The notes under the pieces are model-generated. The model searched no databases. It was not told where the DNA came from and saw only the letters and a program-made list of their open reading frames with translations. A program made the position numbers and the translations under genes. A stretch of 64,000 bases of DNA, taken from CAYPAV01 sp964408805. GTDB taxonomy: Bacteria > Pseudomonadota > Alphaproteobacteria > UBA8366. Of the stretch, positions 24,778 to 34,289 are shown piece after piece (positions within the stretch are counted from its first letter, which is position 1; each line of letters opens with the position of its first letter). The stretch lies in assembly GCA_964408805.1 (NCBI GenBank), contig CAYPAV010000010.1, positions 124,001 through 188,000 on the forward strand, read 5' to 3'.

Positions 24778-26196
24778 CTAGGTTCGAAGCTTCCCCTTCA
24801 GGATCTTCCCCGTCGGCCCTTTCGGAAGATCCTCGAGGATGTGAACTTCCCTCGGGTATTCGTAACTCGCCAGTTGTTCCCTGCAGTACTCAATGATCAA
24901 GTCGCCTGTCGCCTCGCCGCCGGCGCGGAGCGAGACGTAGGCGACGATTTCCTCTCCGAGCTCGCGGTGCGGCACGCCGATCACGGCGGCATCGGCGATG
25001 TCGGGATGGGACAGCAGGACCTTCTCCACCGGCCCCGCGGCGATGGTATAGCCGCCTCGGAGAATGATGTCCTTGAGGCGGCCTTCGATACGGACGAACC
25101 CCTCACCGTCGATGCTCGCCAGGTCACCCGTTTTAAACCACTTCCCCGCCAGGACCGCCCGGGTTCGTTCCCGATCGTCGAGGTAACCGGTCATCCGGGC
25201 GGGGGAATCGATCCAAAGTTCGCCGACCTCGCCGTTCGCCAATTCGTTGCCGTCGCCATCGACGATGCGCAGTCGCACATCGGCCACGGCGCGCCCTATG
25301 GCGTCCGGGACATCGCGGTCATCCAACGCTTGGAAGGAGATCGGCCGGAACAGTTCTGTCATGCCATAGCCCCGCAAGATACGCGTCCCCGTCGCGTCCC
25401 GCCATTGTTCGGCAAGCTCCCAGGAACAGGGTGCTGCACCCGAGGCGGCGTATCGCAGCTTGGAAAGATTTGTTTCCCTCAACGCCGGACAGTCGACGAT
25501 GCGCTGGAACATGGTGGCGACGCCAGGATAGACGGTCACCCCGTGCCGGGCGATGGCCGCCAAGGCGTCTTGCGGTGAGAAACGTTTCAGGAAAACGACG
25601 GAAGCGCCGGCCAGCAATGGCGCCAGGATGGTGCCGAAAATACCCAGCGAATGGGCCGGCGGCAGTGTCGAGAGCACGACGTCGTCTGGCGAGAGATCGA
25701 GGATCGGTCCGCGCCAGTGTTCAAGTGCCCCGCGCGTGGCGCGATGCGACAACATAACACCCTTGGCCGCACCCGTACTGCCGGAGGTGAACAGGATGAA
25801 AGCCGGGTCGGAGTCGGCGACCGGCCTGGCCTCGAACGCGGCTTTCTCCATGGAAAGCGCACCGAACTCGCCACTCACCAATGTGGCATCGAGGGCGGAG
25901 AGGATAGCCGATTTTTCGGCCTCCGCGAGCCGCGGATTTATGGGTGTTACGGCGGCGCCGGCTTTCAGGGCGCCCAACAGTGCGACTGTCAAGAACGCCG
26001 GATCGTCGAACTCCAGCGCCACTCGGTCCCCCGCCTCGACGCCGCGCTCGGCAAGAGCGGCGGCCACCGCGCCGGCGCGGGCATCGAGCTCCCGCCAGCT
26101 GAGCGCGGTGTCGGCACAGAGGACGACGTCTTTATCGGGTGCGCGTCCGGCGGCGGCCTCGAAGGCGGCGGCGAGATTGTCCGACGGCTCCGACAT
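24778..26196 (-). CDS. AMP-dependent acyl-CoA synthetase/ligase
   Basis: 472 residues of the ANL adenylate-forming superfamily. The phosphate-binding loop is FTSGSTGAAKGV, the adenine region contains GYGMTE, the hinge/acid motif is FKTGDLASIDGEGFVRIEGR followed by KDIILRGGYTI, and the catalytic Lys is in GPTGKILKGK near the C-terminus. It activates a carboxylic acid to the acyl-AMP and then the CoA thioester. Somewhat shorter than the usual 500-550 residues but motif-complete. It starts 5 bp after the UbiD gene, so decarboxylation and CoA activation may be consecutive; substrate unknown, possibly aromatic or short branched acid. Confidence 0.92.
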   Translation of the reverse strand: MSEPSDNLAAAFEAAAGRAPDKDVVLCADTALSWRELDARAGAVAAALAERGVEAGDRVALEFDDPAFLTVALLGALKAGAAVTPINPRLAEAEKSAILSALDATLVSGEFGALSMEKAAFEARPVADSDPAFILFTSGSTGAAKGVMLSHRATRGALEHWRGPILDLSPDDVVLSTLPPAHSLGIFGTILAPLLAGASVVFLKRFSPQDALAAIARHGVTVYPGVATMFQRIVDCPALRETNLSKLRYAASGAAPCSWELAEQWRDATGTRILRGYGMTELFRPISFQALDDRDVPDAIGRAVADVRLRIVDGDGNELANGEVGELWIDSPARMTGYLDDRERTRAVLAGKWFKTGDLASIDGEGFVRIEGRLKDIILRGGYTIAAGPVEKVLLSHPDIADAAVIGVPHRELGEEIVAYVSLRAGGEATGDLIIEYCREQLASYEYPREVHILEDLPKGPTGKILKGKLRT

Positions 26197-26201
26197 TCGG
26201 A

Positions 26202-27563
26202 TTACGAGTTCAGAATTTCATCCGTGTCGACGGCATCCCAGACATCGTCGGGAAAGCCGTGGCGCGGGGTGAATTCGGCCAGCGTCGGCTTGGCCGTGGC
26301 GTCGAGGCCCCATTTCGAGGTAAAGCCGTCATTGCCCGCCGTCGAGGGGTCGAGATCGGAACCCCGGGCGTTGCTGATGATGGTGATGTCGCGGTCGGGC
26401 TGGCAGCGCGTCGCAATAGCCCAATTCACTTGGCGGTCGTTGAAGACGTCGACGTCGTGATCGACGACAACGACGCGCTTCATGTAAAGGTCCGCGCCCA
26501 GCACGGCCAGAAGGGCGTTCTTCGCCTGACCCGGCAAGCGCTGTTCGATGGCGACAAAGCAGGTGAAGGGGTTCGGCACCCTGATCTGCCTGACCGATGG
26601 GATCATCGCGCGGACGGCGCGATAAAGGTTGGCTTCCATCGGCACCGTCGACAACAGCATATGATCGAGATGGCCGACGGAAATGTCCTGGTAGTACGCC
26701 CCCTTGCGGTGTGTCACGGCGTTGACCTTGACCACCTCGCGATTGCGAGCGCCCAGGCTGTAACCGGTGAATTCCCCGAACGGGCCTTCCATAACCGACT
26801 CATGCGGCATGATCTCGGTCTCCAGGATCATCTCGGCATGCGCCGGCGCCAGCAGGTCGGAGGTTTCGCACTTGACCAGTTCGAGGGGCTCGCCCAGCAG
26901 TGCCCCGATAATGCCGCGTTCGTCCTCGTCGATGGAGCCGATGGCAAGACAGCCAAGCGCAATGGCGGGATGAACCCCGATTGCCACCACGACGGGCAAC
27001 GATTCACCCCTGGACGCGGCAATTTGGTGGTATTCCCAAAGATGCTTGCCCAGGGTGAGGTGCATGGAGGTCGAGTTCCGGCCCGTGATCATCATGCGGT
27101 TGTAGGCGCAGTTCCACATCTCGCTCTCGGGATCCTTGGCGAATGTGATGCCGGCGGTGATGTAGGCGCCGGAGTCGTCCTTGTGATGTTCGATTTGCGG
27201 CAGCTTGGTCAAATCGACGTCATCGCCGGTCATGATGACATCCTTACAGGGGCCGGTCTCGACGATCTTGGGCGCGATGGGGTTCTCCATCGCATCGAGA
27301 TACCTGTGCAGCATTTCCTTGGGATCGGCGTTGATGGCCATGGCAAGGCGCGAGCGGCTGGCGTGCAGGTTCGTCAACACCGGAAAATCCGATCCGGTAA
27401 CGTTCTCGAACGTCAACACCGGCCGCCTGCCCCCGACCTGTTCCAGCTTGGCGACGGTTGCCGTGATCTCGAAGGAAGGGCTTATCTCCCGCTCGACCTT
27501 GACCAGATCCTCGCTGTTGCGCGTGCGGATGAATTCGAGATAACTGGCGAGGTCCTGGGGCAT
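26202..27563 (-). CDS. UbiD family (de)carboxylase
   Basis: 453 residues matching prenyl-FMN-dependent UbiD decarboxylases. The N-terminal domain ends with VLTFENVTGSDFPVLTNLHA, followed by SRSRLAMAI; the prFMN/metal region includes ITAGITFAKDPES, NCAYNRMMITGRN and SMHLTLGKHLWEYH; EFTGYSLGARNREV lies later. These enzymes reversibly decarboxylate aromatic, heteroaromatic or unsaturated acids and need prenylated FMN made by UbiX, which is not in this window. A ubiquinone role is possible, but the coupling to an acyl-CoA ligase five bases downstream suggests catabolism of an aromatic or unsaturated acid. Confidence 0.92.
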   Translation of the reverse strand: MPQDLASYLEFIRTRNSEDLVKVEREISPSFEITATVAKLEQVGGRRPVLTFENVTGSDFPVLTNLHASRSRLAMAINADPKEMLHRYLDAMENPIAPKIVETGPCKDVIMTGDDVDLTKLPQIEHHKDDSGAYITAGITFAKDPESEMWNCAYNRMMITGRNSTSMHLTLGKHLWEYHQIAASRGESLPVVVAIGVHPAIALGCLAIGSIDEDERGIIGALLGEPLELVKCETSDLLAPAHAEMILETEIMPHESVMEGPFGEFTGYSLGARNREVVKVNAVTHRKGAYYQDISVGHLDHMLLSTVPMEANLYRAVRAMIPSVRQIRVPNPFTCFVAIEQRLPGQAKNALLAVLGADLYMKRVVVVDHDVDVFNDRQVNWAIATRCQPDRDITIISNARGSDLDPSTAGNDGFTSKWGLDATAKPTLAEFTPRHGFPDDVWDAVDTDEILNS

Positions 27564-27726
27564 TGTGATTTACGTTCGGCGAAAGAGATGGAGGAAAAAA
27601 TCCACGGTAGTCAAAGTCCCGATGTGGTGCAAGAACCGTCCTTCACGCAGGCATGATGACCAAAGAACGGCTATCTTCAACCGCGGGACGCGTCGGTAGC
27701 AACAAATCAGACGGGAGACACGGACG

Positions 27727-28617
27727 ATGAGCTACGAAGACATTCTCTATGACATCGAAGACGGAATTGCGACCATTACGCTGAATCGCCCCAAAGTGAT
27801 GAACGCGATTTCGCCCCAGATGAAAGCTGAGATGCACGAAGCCTTCGACGTGGCCGATGCCGATCGCGATGTCCGGGTGATCATCCTGACCGGCGCGGGC
27901 GTGGCGTTCAGTTCGGGTTACGACCAAGGAGATGGTAAATCGGGCGTCAGACGCACGGATCCGACCGGAAAAAGCATCGCCGATTTTATTGAGTCCTGGC
28001 AGCGGAACGATGGCACGAACGTCGAACAATGGACCCATATGTGGAAGCTCGGTAAACCGATCATTGCCGCCGTCAACGGCTGGGCGATGGGGGGCGGCTT
28101 CTGGTATCAGCTCGCCGCCGACATCACCATCGCGTCCGACAAGGCGGTGTTCGCCCAACCCGAGGTTCGTCACATTTCGAATTCAACTTACCTGTTCACG
28201 GCGCTGTGCGGCTGGAAGGCGGCCAACCGTTGGGCGCTGACCGGCGATCATTTCGATGCCGAGGAGGCGCTCCGCATCAATATGGTGAACGAAGTCGTGC
28301 CACACGATGAGCTGATGGAACGGACGCGTGCGCTCGCCGCCCGTATCGCGTTGACGCCGGAACCCGCGGTCCGGCTCAATAAGGCCATCGCCATGCAGGG
28401 GTTGCAGGCGTCCGGCGTCACCGCCGGGTTGCTGGTCGAAGGCGCCTTGGGCGCGCTCGCCCATTCATCGCACAACGAATACCGCGAAAAGCTTTTCGAG
28501 GTGCAGCGCGCGGAGGGCGTAAAGGCATATCTGGAAATGCGCGACGGTCCGTTCCAGCCCGAGCCCATGGGTCCGCGCTCGGCCAAGGGCCGGGCCGCGC
28601 GGAAGGCGGAGAAATAG
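27727..28617 (+). CDS. Enoyl-CoA hydratase/isomerase family protein
   Basis: 296 residues of the crotonase fold. ILYDIEDGIATITLNRPKVM opens the protein, the first oxyanion-hole strand is VAFSSGYD and the second is NGWAMGGGFWYQLAAD, followed by FAQPEV. The spacing between them is longer than in housekeeping hydratases (an insertion near KSGVRRTDPTGKS). Two catalytic Glu of standard hydratases are not clearly both present, so isomerase, hydrolase or decarboxylase activity is also possible. It is divergent from the UbiD/ligase group across 163 bp and may act on the CoA ester made there. GGGAG precedes the ATG. Confidence 0.9.
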   Translation: MSYEDILYDIEDGIATITLNRPKVMNAISPQMKAEMHEAFDVADADRDVRVIILTGAGVAFSSGYDQGDGKSGVRRTDPTGKSIADFIESWQRNDGTNVEQWTHMWKLGKPIIAAVNGWAMGGGFWYQLAADITIASDKAVFAQPEVRHISNSTYLFTALCGWKAANRWALTGDHFDAEEALRINMVNEVVPHDELMERTRALAARIALTPEPAVRLNKAIAMQGLQASGVTAGLLVEGALGALAHSSHNEYREKLFEVQRAEGVKAYLEMRDGPFQPEPMGPRSAKGRAARKAEK

Positions 28618-28674
28618 GGCTCGATTTAGATCCTCCGCGGCCGCACCCGGTGCGTCCCCAAGATTGCGCAATTC

Positions 28675-30018
28675 CTAATCTTGCACCGGTTCTATTCTAA
28701 ACTCGCCGTGGGCCGGGGGTACCACGGCCCTTTCGATTGGCGGCTCCAGCCGCGGAACCCAGTCGTAGGGATAGCGGTAGGCCCTGAAGACGTCGCTGAA
28801 GAACAGCCCTTCGCGGGCCGATAGATCGTGCGGGCTGATATATTCCCAGACGATCTCGCAGTCCGGCGTGACTTCGAAAAGGCGACCGCAATTCGACTCC
28901 GTAATCAAGGTGTTGCCGTTCGGCAGACGCTGGACCGCGCTTTTGTAGCGGCTATAGAATCTGCTGAGATCCTCGCCTTCGCACGGGTATCCCTGAGTGC
29001 GTGCGGTAAATTCCCAAACGAGTTCCAGCGAAATCGGGTCGAACTCGAGGACCCTCGAATGGTCCCTCAGTGCGTTCCAGGTCCCGTCGGGTGAACCCGG
29101 ATTGGGGTTTCCGAATCCGGCCGCCCCCCCATTGTCGAATACCAGGATGTTCCCCTCGCCGGGCAGGCCCTTCGGAATGAGATGCGTGTGGTGTGGCCCG
29201 ATGATGCAGCCGAGCCGCTTGAGCGCGGCCTCCATGGAAAAATCGGGTCCGATTTTCCAAACGATCTCACCGGTCTTCTTCGAAATGATGTAGAGCATGG
29301 TTCCCCGATCATCGGTGATGATGTTGTCCGGGTGGAACCGCTCGTCTCCGTTGTCGAACCATTTGTTCGGGCCTAGATAGGACGCGGTGTTCTGGAAGAC
29401 GGCGTGTTGGTTCCGGCACCGGCGCATAATCGCGTTCTTGGCGGCTTCACCATGTCCGAATTCCTCGAAATGTTCGGCCGGCATCCAGTCCCACACAATT
29501 TCTCCGTCCCAACTTACCTCAACCATGCGCGTGGCGCGCGGCAGGTAATCTCAAGTGACCTCCGGCCACTCGCCGCTTCTGTAGCTCAGCATCAAGGTTC
29601 TGCCGTTTTCGGCCTTGGGCGTCATCCCGGGAACATAGTAGCCGACCGGGCACCCTTCCCGGACCATGTCGTGGTTCTGCCGCGCCGACCAGCAAAGTTT
29701 CCCGTCGATGTCGATTTGATCCGCCTTGCCGAATTTCCATTCGACATTGCCGTCCCAATCTTCCTGAACGATATCGTCGGAACCCAAGTTGTGGTCGTAC
29801 GTCTTGGTCACGCGGCCCGTTTGGCCGCCGAGAATCCGGCCGCCGGGAAACATGCTGATCATATAGCCGTCGAATTGGGGCCAGGTCCGAACCGGATTGC
29901 CGTTCATGTCGACGAGCACGGCGCCGACGCCGACTTTCTTCGACGGATACAGGGTATATCCGTTGAAACATTTTTCGGGCTTGTAAATCGTCGTGCCTGT
30001 TGGGAAGACCGTTTGCAT
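28675..30018 (-). pseudogene. Aryl-sulfate sulfotransferase-like protein, interrupted by an in-frame TGA
   Basis: Two minus-strand frames, 30018-29551 and 29526-28675, are in the same phase and are separated only by TGA at 29551-29553 and eight sense codons (DYLPRATR). Joined, they give about 447 residues of the arylsulfotransferase beta-propeller family: GVGAVLVDMNGNPVRTWP, SARQNHDMVREG, then NTASYLGPNKWFDNGD, PHHTHLIPKG, FDNGGAAGFGNP and LPNGNTLITESNCGRLFEV. No signal peptide is seen, unlike periplasmic AssT. The TGA may be a nonsense mutation, a base-call error or, less likely, recoded. The downstream half keeps its motifs, so decay is recent or absent. Its neighbour upstream is an LLM oxidoreductase. 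Confidence 0.75.
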
Positions 30019-30105
30019 ATCTCTCGCTTTCGAATGAAGAGTTTCTGATTTGTCGCCGATGACAGCTTGGCCCGGAAATCTTATCTCCGCTGGCGCCGGA
30101 TCGAT

Positions 30106-31107
30106 CTAATTCCCCATCACGCAATCCTTGAACATGTCGATCGATCTTGTCGCCTCTTCATAGTTGATGTCACCGAAGGCGAAGCGGGAGAGGAAGTAGT
30201 TGATGCCGCTTTCTTCGATACAGTCACGGACCTGCACGGCGGCGTCTTCCGGCGTGCCGACGATGGCTCTGCCGTCCGCCGCGAAATCATCGAAGTCGTG
30301 TGGGAGCCGAATGCTGGGGGGTTGCATGCCCGCGCGATCCCACAAGGCCATGAAATGCGACCGCCACGGTTCATAGGCGCGTCGCGCAATGGCCCAGGCT
30401 TCGTCCCGCTCGGCGGCGATGACCACGTGCCGCGTCAATCCCAACAACGGCAAGGCGTCTTCCGCGCCGCCATTCGCCGCCCATTCGTTTCGATAGCGGT
30501 CGGTCACCGCGCGCATTTGCGATGCCGTCACATTCGAAATGATATTTATGCCGTTCTGCGCTGGCCACACGGTGGCGTCGGGGTGTCCAAGGCCGACCCA
30601 AAGCGGCGGATGCGGGCGTTGCACTGGCTCCAGCACCATGGGCATGCCCGTGACCGATTTGGTCTCGCCGTTGAAATTGAGTTCGCCGCCTTTTAGGCCT
30701 TCAATAATCAAATTTAGGTATTCGCGGTATATCGCCGGCCCTTCCGCGGGGTCCACACCAAAGAAGGCGACTTCAATTGGGGAAATGCCGCGCCCTATGC
30801 CGACTTCCAAGCGACCGCCGCTGATCTGATCCAGCATGCAAATCTCTTCCAAGAGACGCACCGGCTGATAGAGCGGCAGGCAGAAGACCATCGCGCCAAG
30901 GCGGAGATTCGTCGAACGTTGCGACGCAGCGGCGAGAAATACACTCGGCGATGGTGACGCGCCGAGTCTTGTCCCGTGATGTTCTGCTTGGTGGTAGCCG
31001 TAAAACCCGGCGGCGTCGTATTTCTCAACCAGCGCTAAGCGCATCTCGTATAGATGGTTGAGACTCCCAGCCCCAAAATCCACATGATCGAACACACCAT
31101 ACTTCAT
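30106..31107 (-). CDS. LLM class flavin-dependent oxidoreductase
   Basis: 333 residues of the bacterial luciferase-like monooxygenase family (TIM barrel, FMN or F420). KYGVFDHVDFGAGS at the N-terminus, YGYHQAEHHGT, the LRLGAMVFCLPLYQPVRLLE strand and GGRLEVGIGRGISPIE are diagnostic. The ATG at 31107 is preferred because GGGGA lies about 6 nt upstream; 31119 is also possible and the open frame reaches 31173. It precedes the sulfotransferase-like gene on the same strand by 87 bp. The enzyme probably oxidises an organic substrate with reduced flavin and O2; the substrate is unknown. Confidence 0.9.
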   Translation of the reverse strand: MKYGVFDHVDFGAGSLNHLYEMRLALVEKYDAAGFYGYHQAEHHGTRLGASPSPSVFLAAASQRSTNLRLGAMVFCLPLYQPVRLLEEICMLDQISGGRLEVGIGRGISPIEVAFFGVDPAEGPAIYREYLNLIIEGLKGGELNFNGETKSVTGMPMVLEPVQRPHPPLWVGLGHPDATVWPAQNGINIISNVTASQMRAVTDRYRNEWAANGGAEDALPLLGLTRHVVIAAERDEAWAIARRAYEPWRSHFMALWDRAGMQPPSIRLPHDFDDFAADGRAIVGTPEDAAVQVRDCIEESGINYFLSRFAFGDINYEEATRSIDMFKDCVMGN

Positions 31108-31737
31108 ATGTTTCCCCATATTATTGCGGCGAGTTTGCCGTCTCGCCTGGTCCGGACCTGCTTCGAGCGGCAACGCCCCCGAATTGACTCCTCGTTAAAT
31201 TTGTTCGCGGGAACACAGCTTTTCGACCCTCAGCCAAGGATGATCACATCCCAATAAACCGTGCCCCCCTATGATCGCCCTCTTGTCCGTCAAACAATAT
31301 CCATTGAAATGGTTGTGTTGGGTCAAAAAACTCATCAGTTGAAAATGTCATCCGCACCCGATATCAGCCGCAGACCAATAGTCGTGGGCTAAATGTCTAC
31401 TCTCGGGAAGACCGCGGACCTGAATTGCGGCTGAAGCTCGACGCAGAGTGGGTGATCCTCTCCGCCTGTAACACGTAGGCGGGCGATACGCCGGGGCCGG
31501 AAGGCCTCTCCGGTCTCGCAATGGCTGGTCGTTTCCGAGGCGGCGGTAAAATCACGACGCGAATGCTGGAGGAAGCAGCCAAACCCGGTTCGCGACACTC
31601 GGAGACGCATCGCCGGGCTAAGCATTCGTTGCTCGACCAAGACACAGCCAGAGCACTAGGCCCACTCCGCCTTTCGGCGCCTTTCGTTGTTGCTGGCGAG
31701 GGCGGGATTATAGCGCGCTGACGTCGGAATCGGATCA
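31108..31737. other. Long non-coding stretch without a recognised gene
   Basis: About 630 bp upstream of the LLM gene. Overlapping short frames at 31389-31645 on both strands have no recognisable motif and look like shadows. A promoter for the leftward LLM gene should lie just above 31107. Nothing else could be supported. Confidence 0.5.
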
Positions 31738-31908
31738 GCTGCGGCCCAAATCGCGGGTCACAACCTTCTTCCGCTTACCCCAAGAGAGCGGATATAGAAT
31801 TCGCGCTTTTCGAAAATCATTCAATCGACGGCCGCTTGACCTTCAACTCCGGACGTAAATCCGTAATGTTGATTTCTTCCAGGTGTAGCCAGAAGCGGAC
31901 ATTCGCAG
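31738..31908 (-). repeat. Dispersed intergenic repeat, inverted copy
   Basis: Read on the minus strand it contains GGCTACACCTGGAAGAAATC (one mismatch to the copy at 19145), TTTACGTCCGGAGTTGAAGG (shared with the copy at 15134), GCCGTCGATTGAATGATTTT, and a final AAGCGGAAGAAGG and GACCCGC block. It lies 125 bp upstream of the Gfo/Idh/MocA gene start. Confidence 0.65.
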
Positions 31909-32033
31909 TTTTCTCATATGACAATATCCGACAGCGGATTCTTGCTGATTGGTGTCCATTCGATGAAGACCGTAATATATATGCTCGGACATCGGGCGGC
32001 ACTTAGTCGTTATCACAAGCAAAGGAAACAATC

Positions 32034-33134
32034 GTGGCGGATATAATTAGGGTGGGAATTGTCGGTGCAACCGTTACACCGGGCGGGAGTGGCTGGGGCG
32101 CCAACGCCCATGTGCCGGCATTGCAGGCGTTGTCCGGCTATGAACTAAAGGCCGTTTGTACCGCACACGAGGAGACCGCGAGAGCCTCGGCCGAGAAATT
32201 CGGTGCCGAGCTTGCCTTTCACGACATGAATGAGATGGTCGCGCATCCCGATTTAGACCTCATCGCGGTTGTCGTTCGCGTGCCGTTGCACAAACAGCTG
32301 GTAATGACCGCTATCGAGGCGAACAAGCCCGTCTGCTGCGAGTGGCCCCTCGGGGCCCATCTGGCAGAAGCGACGGAAATGGCCGACAGCGCCAAAGCGG
32401 CCGGGGTAGCGACGTTGGTCGGTTTACAGGCGCAAAGCGACCCCGCCGTGATGTATGCCCGCGACCTCGTCGCCAACGGCGACATCGGCGACATCGTCAC
32501 CGTTAACCTGAGTGTGATGGTCGGGGCGATCACCGAGCGCGGGGATGGCCGCATCTGGCAGGGGAGACGCGAGAATGGCGCCAACCCCATGACCATCCCG
32601 GGCGGACACGCCATCGATGCCCTGTGTTACATCCTGGGAGAGTTCGCCGAAGTGGCCGCACGGGTAACAACGCGCATCGACATGTGGAAGCACGCGGTAA
32701 CGGGGGAAGACTTTCCCGTCGATGCACCGGACACCGTCACCGCCGCGGGACTGCTCAAAAGCGGCGCGGAAATATCCTACCAAGTGGCCAGCGTGCCATA
32801 CAACGCGAGTGGTACTCGTATGGAGATTTATGGCCGTAAAGGGACCCTGGTGCTGACCTCCAAGTCCGTCAACATCGGGCCTAGCCGGCTTCACCTCGCC
32901 ATCGGAAACGGGGAAATGGCGGAGATAACCCCGCCCGACAGCTACCGGCTCATTCCAGAGGATATGGCCGCTGGCCCAGGGAGAAATGTCGCGCAGGCTT
33001 ACGCCCGATTCGCCAATGCAATGCAATCGGGGACGGCGGACTCGCCTGATTTCAACGATGCCGTTGGTCGGCATGCGCTGATTGACGCCATGGAGCGTTC
33101 TCATAGGGAAAGCAAGGTCATCAAGTTGGCATAG
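32034..33134 (+). CDS. Gfo/Idh/MocA family oxidoreductase
   Basis: 366 residues with the two-domain sugar-dehydrogenase-like layout. The N-terminal Rossmann motif is GIVGATVTPGGSGWGANAHV, a variant with an insertion in the GXGXXG loop; DLIAVVVRVPLHKQLV and CCEWPLGAHLAEA (in place of the usual EKP) follow, and GGHAIDALCYILGEF is the C-terminal substrate-domain motif. The W instead of K in the EKP motif is known from the galactose-80-like subgroup. It starts with GTG after AAGGAAAC. It is flanked by same-orientation repeat copies. NAD(P)-dependent oxidation of a sugar or related polyol is likely, not proven. Confidence 0.88.
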   Translation: MADIIRVGIVGATVTPGGSGWGANAHVPALQALSGYELKAVCTAHEETARASAEKFGAELAFHDMNEMVAHPDLDLIAVVVRVPLHKQLVMTAIEANKPVCCEWPLGAHLAEATEMADSAKAAGVATLVGLQAQSDPAVMYARDLVANGDIGDIVTVNLSVMVGAITERGDGRIWQGRRENGANPMTIPGGHAIDALCYILGEFAEVAARVTTRIDMWKHAVTGEDFPVDAPDTVTAAGLLKSGAEISYQVASVPYNASGTRMEIYGRKGTLVLTSKSVNIGPSRLHLAIGNGEMAEITPPDSYRLIPEDMAAGPGRNVAQAYARFANAMQSGTADSPDFNDAVGRHALIDAMERSHRESKVIKLA

Positions 33135-33149
33135 AGCCCGAGACAAGGG

Positions 33150-33252
33150 AATTGGCAACTTCCGAGAATTAGAAAATTGATGCCGGATTCACCCTCGACT
33201 CCGGACGGTAATTCGCAACGTCAAATTTTCCTCGGTGCGGGCAACAGTCGAA
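33150..33252 (-). repeat. Dispersed intergenic repeat, inverted copy between convergent genes
   Basis: Minus-strand reading gives GCACCGAGGAAAATTTGACG, then AATTACCGTCCGGAGTCGAG, GTGAATCCGGCATCAATTTT and TTCTCGGAAG. It aligns with 31790-31900 at about two thirds of positions over 50 bp counted by eye. It fills the space between the stops of the Gfo gene and the EamA transporter. Confidence 0.55.
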
Positions 33253-33256
33253 GTTA

Positions 33257-34144
33257 CTATTCGGCGCTTCGTCGCTTGGATTCGCGATGAAGAATGTAAA
33301 TGCCGCTGCCGACGATAAGAAAGATGCCGAACCAGTCGGGCTCCGTCGGCAGGTCGCCCCAGACGAAAAAGCCAATCAGCAGGCCCCAGATCAACGCCGA
33401 GTATCGAAACGGCGCAACGACGGCCGCTTCGGCAAGGACAAAGGTTTCGATCAGCAGGTAATGCGCGGCCCCCGATAGCAAACCGGTGAGTACCAGCAAA
33501 CAAAAATCGACCAGCGTCGGCAGACGCCAACTGCCGTCGAACGCAAAACCCGATGCCGTCAGCGTGACGAAAACAGTTGAGCAGAGCAGTACAGACAGCG
33601 CCGATTCGGTATTGCTGATTCGGCGCGTAATAATGTCCTGAAAGGCGCTTGTTACCGCGGTGCCCAAGGGCAGCAATGCATATACGTTGATCGAATCGCC
33701 GATCGGCCGCACGATCGCGAGAACACCGCAAAACCCGACCAAAACCGCGCTCCAGCGCCGCCAGCCAATTGATTCACCCAGGAACGGAGCAGCCAGGGCC
33801 GTAATAATCAGAGGGCTTGCAAAGGCGATAGACGTGTTGATCGCCAAAGGATTGAAGCGCAGCCCATTCAGAAACAGAAACACCGACGCCGTGAATAAAA
33901 TGGCGCGCAATAGCTGCGCCGCTGGCTTGGTGACACGCAGAGACGAAAATTTACCCATGCGCCATGCCAGGATAAATATCGGCAGCAGAATAAACGCGCC
34001 CCGCACGACGATTATTTGAGAAACCGGATAGCCATCGGCGAGCCATTTAACGAAGCCGTCGCTTATGGTCAGCAATCCGGCGCCCGCGATCGTACAGACG
34101 ATGCCACGCCCGGTACGCGTGCGATACCCTAGCTCGTCAGGCAT
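33257..34144 (-). CDS. DMT family transporter (two EamA domains)
   Basis: 295 residues, almost entirely hydrophobic, with about ten transmembrane helices arranged as two EamA repeats (for example TIAGAGLLTISDGFVKWL with GAFILLPIFILAWRM in the first, AVLVGFCGVLAIV at the join, and LPLGTAVTSAFQDI, FRYSALIWGLLIGF in the second). SIAFASPLIITALAAPFLGE is a typical EamA proline helix. Drug/metabolite exporters of this group often export amino acids or catabolic by-products. It may export a product of the surrounding catabolic genes, but this is only context. Confidence 0.9.
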   Translation of the reverse strand: MPDELGYRTRTGRGIVCTIAGAGLLTISDGFVKWLADGYPVSQIIVVRGAFILLPIFILAWRMGKFSSLRVTKPAAQLLRAILFTASVFLFLNGLRFNPLAINTSIAFASPLIITALAAPFLGESIGWRRWSAVLVGFCGVLAIVRPIGDSINVYALLPLGTAVTSAFQDIITRRISNTESALSVLLCSTVFVTLTASGFAFDGSWRLPTLVDFCLLVLTGLLSGAAHYLLIETFVLAEAAVVAPFRYSALIWGLLIGFFVWGDLPTEPDWFGIFLIVGSGIYILHRESKRRSAE

Positions 34145-34289
34145 GTCGCCATCGGTTATCTCCGTTACTTATTCAACGGTCTTCGCGCATTCATCGGGGC
34201 CCCGCCATCCATGCATGGTGTCCAACGCACTAGACGTTATTTGGAGAGGACAATTGGATGGACCGGCTGCTTCCCGTGCCGGTGCAGCC

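Noticed and set aside
31389..31645. Two short overlapping frames in the non-coding stretch near 31.5 kb
   Set aside because: No motif, no ribosome site and no repeat match; protein-like appearance was not better than chance.
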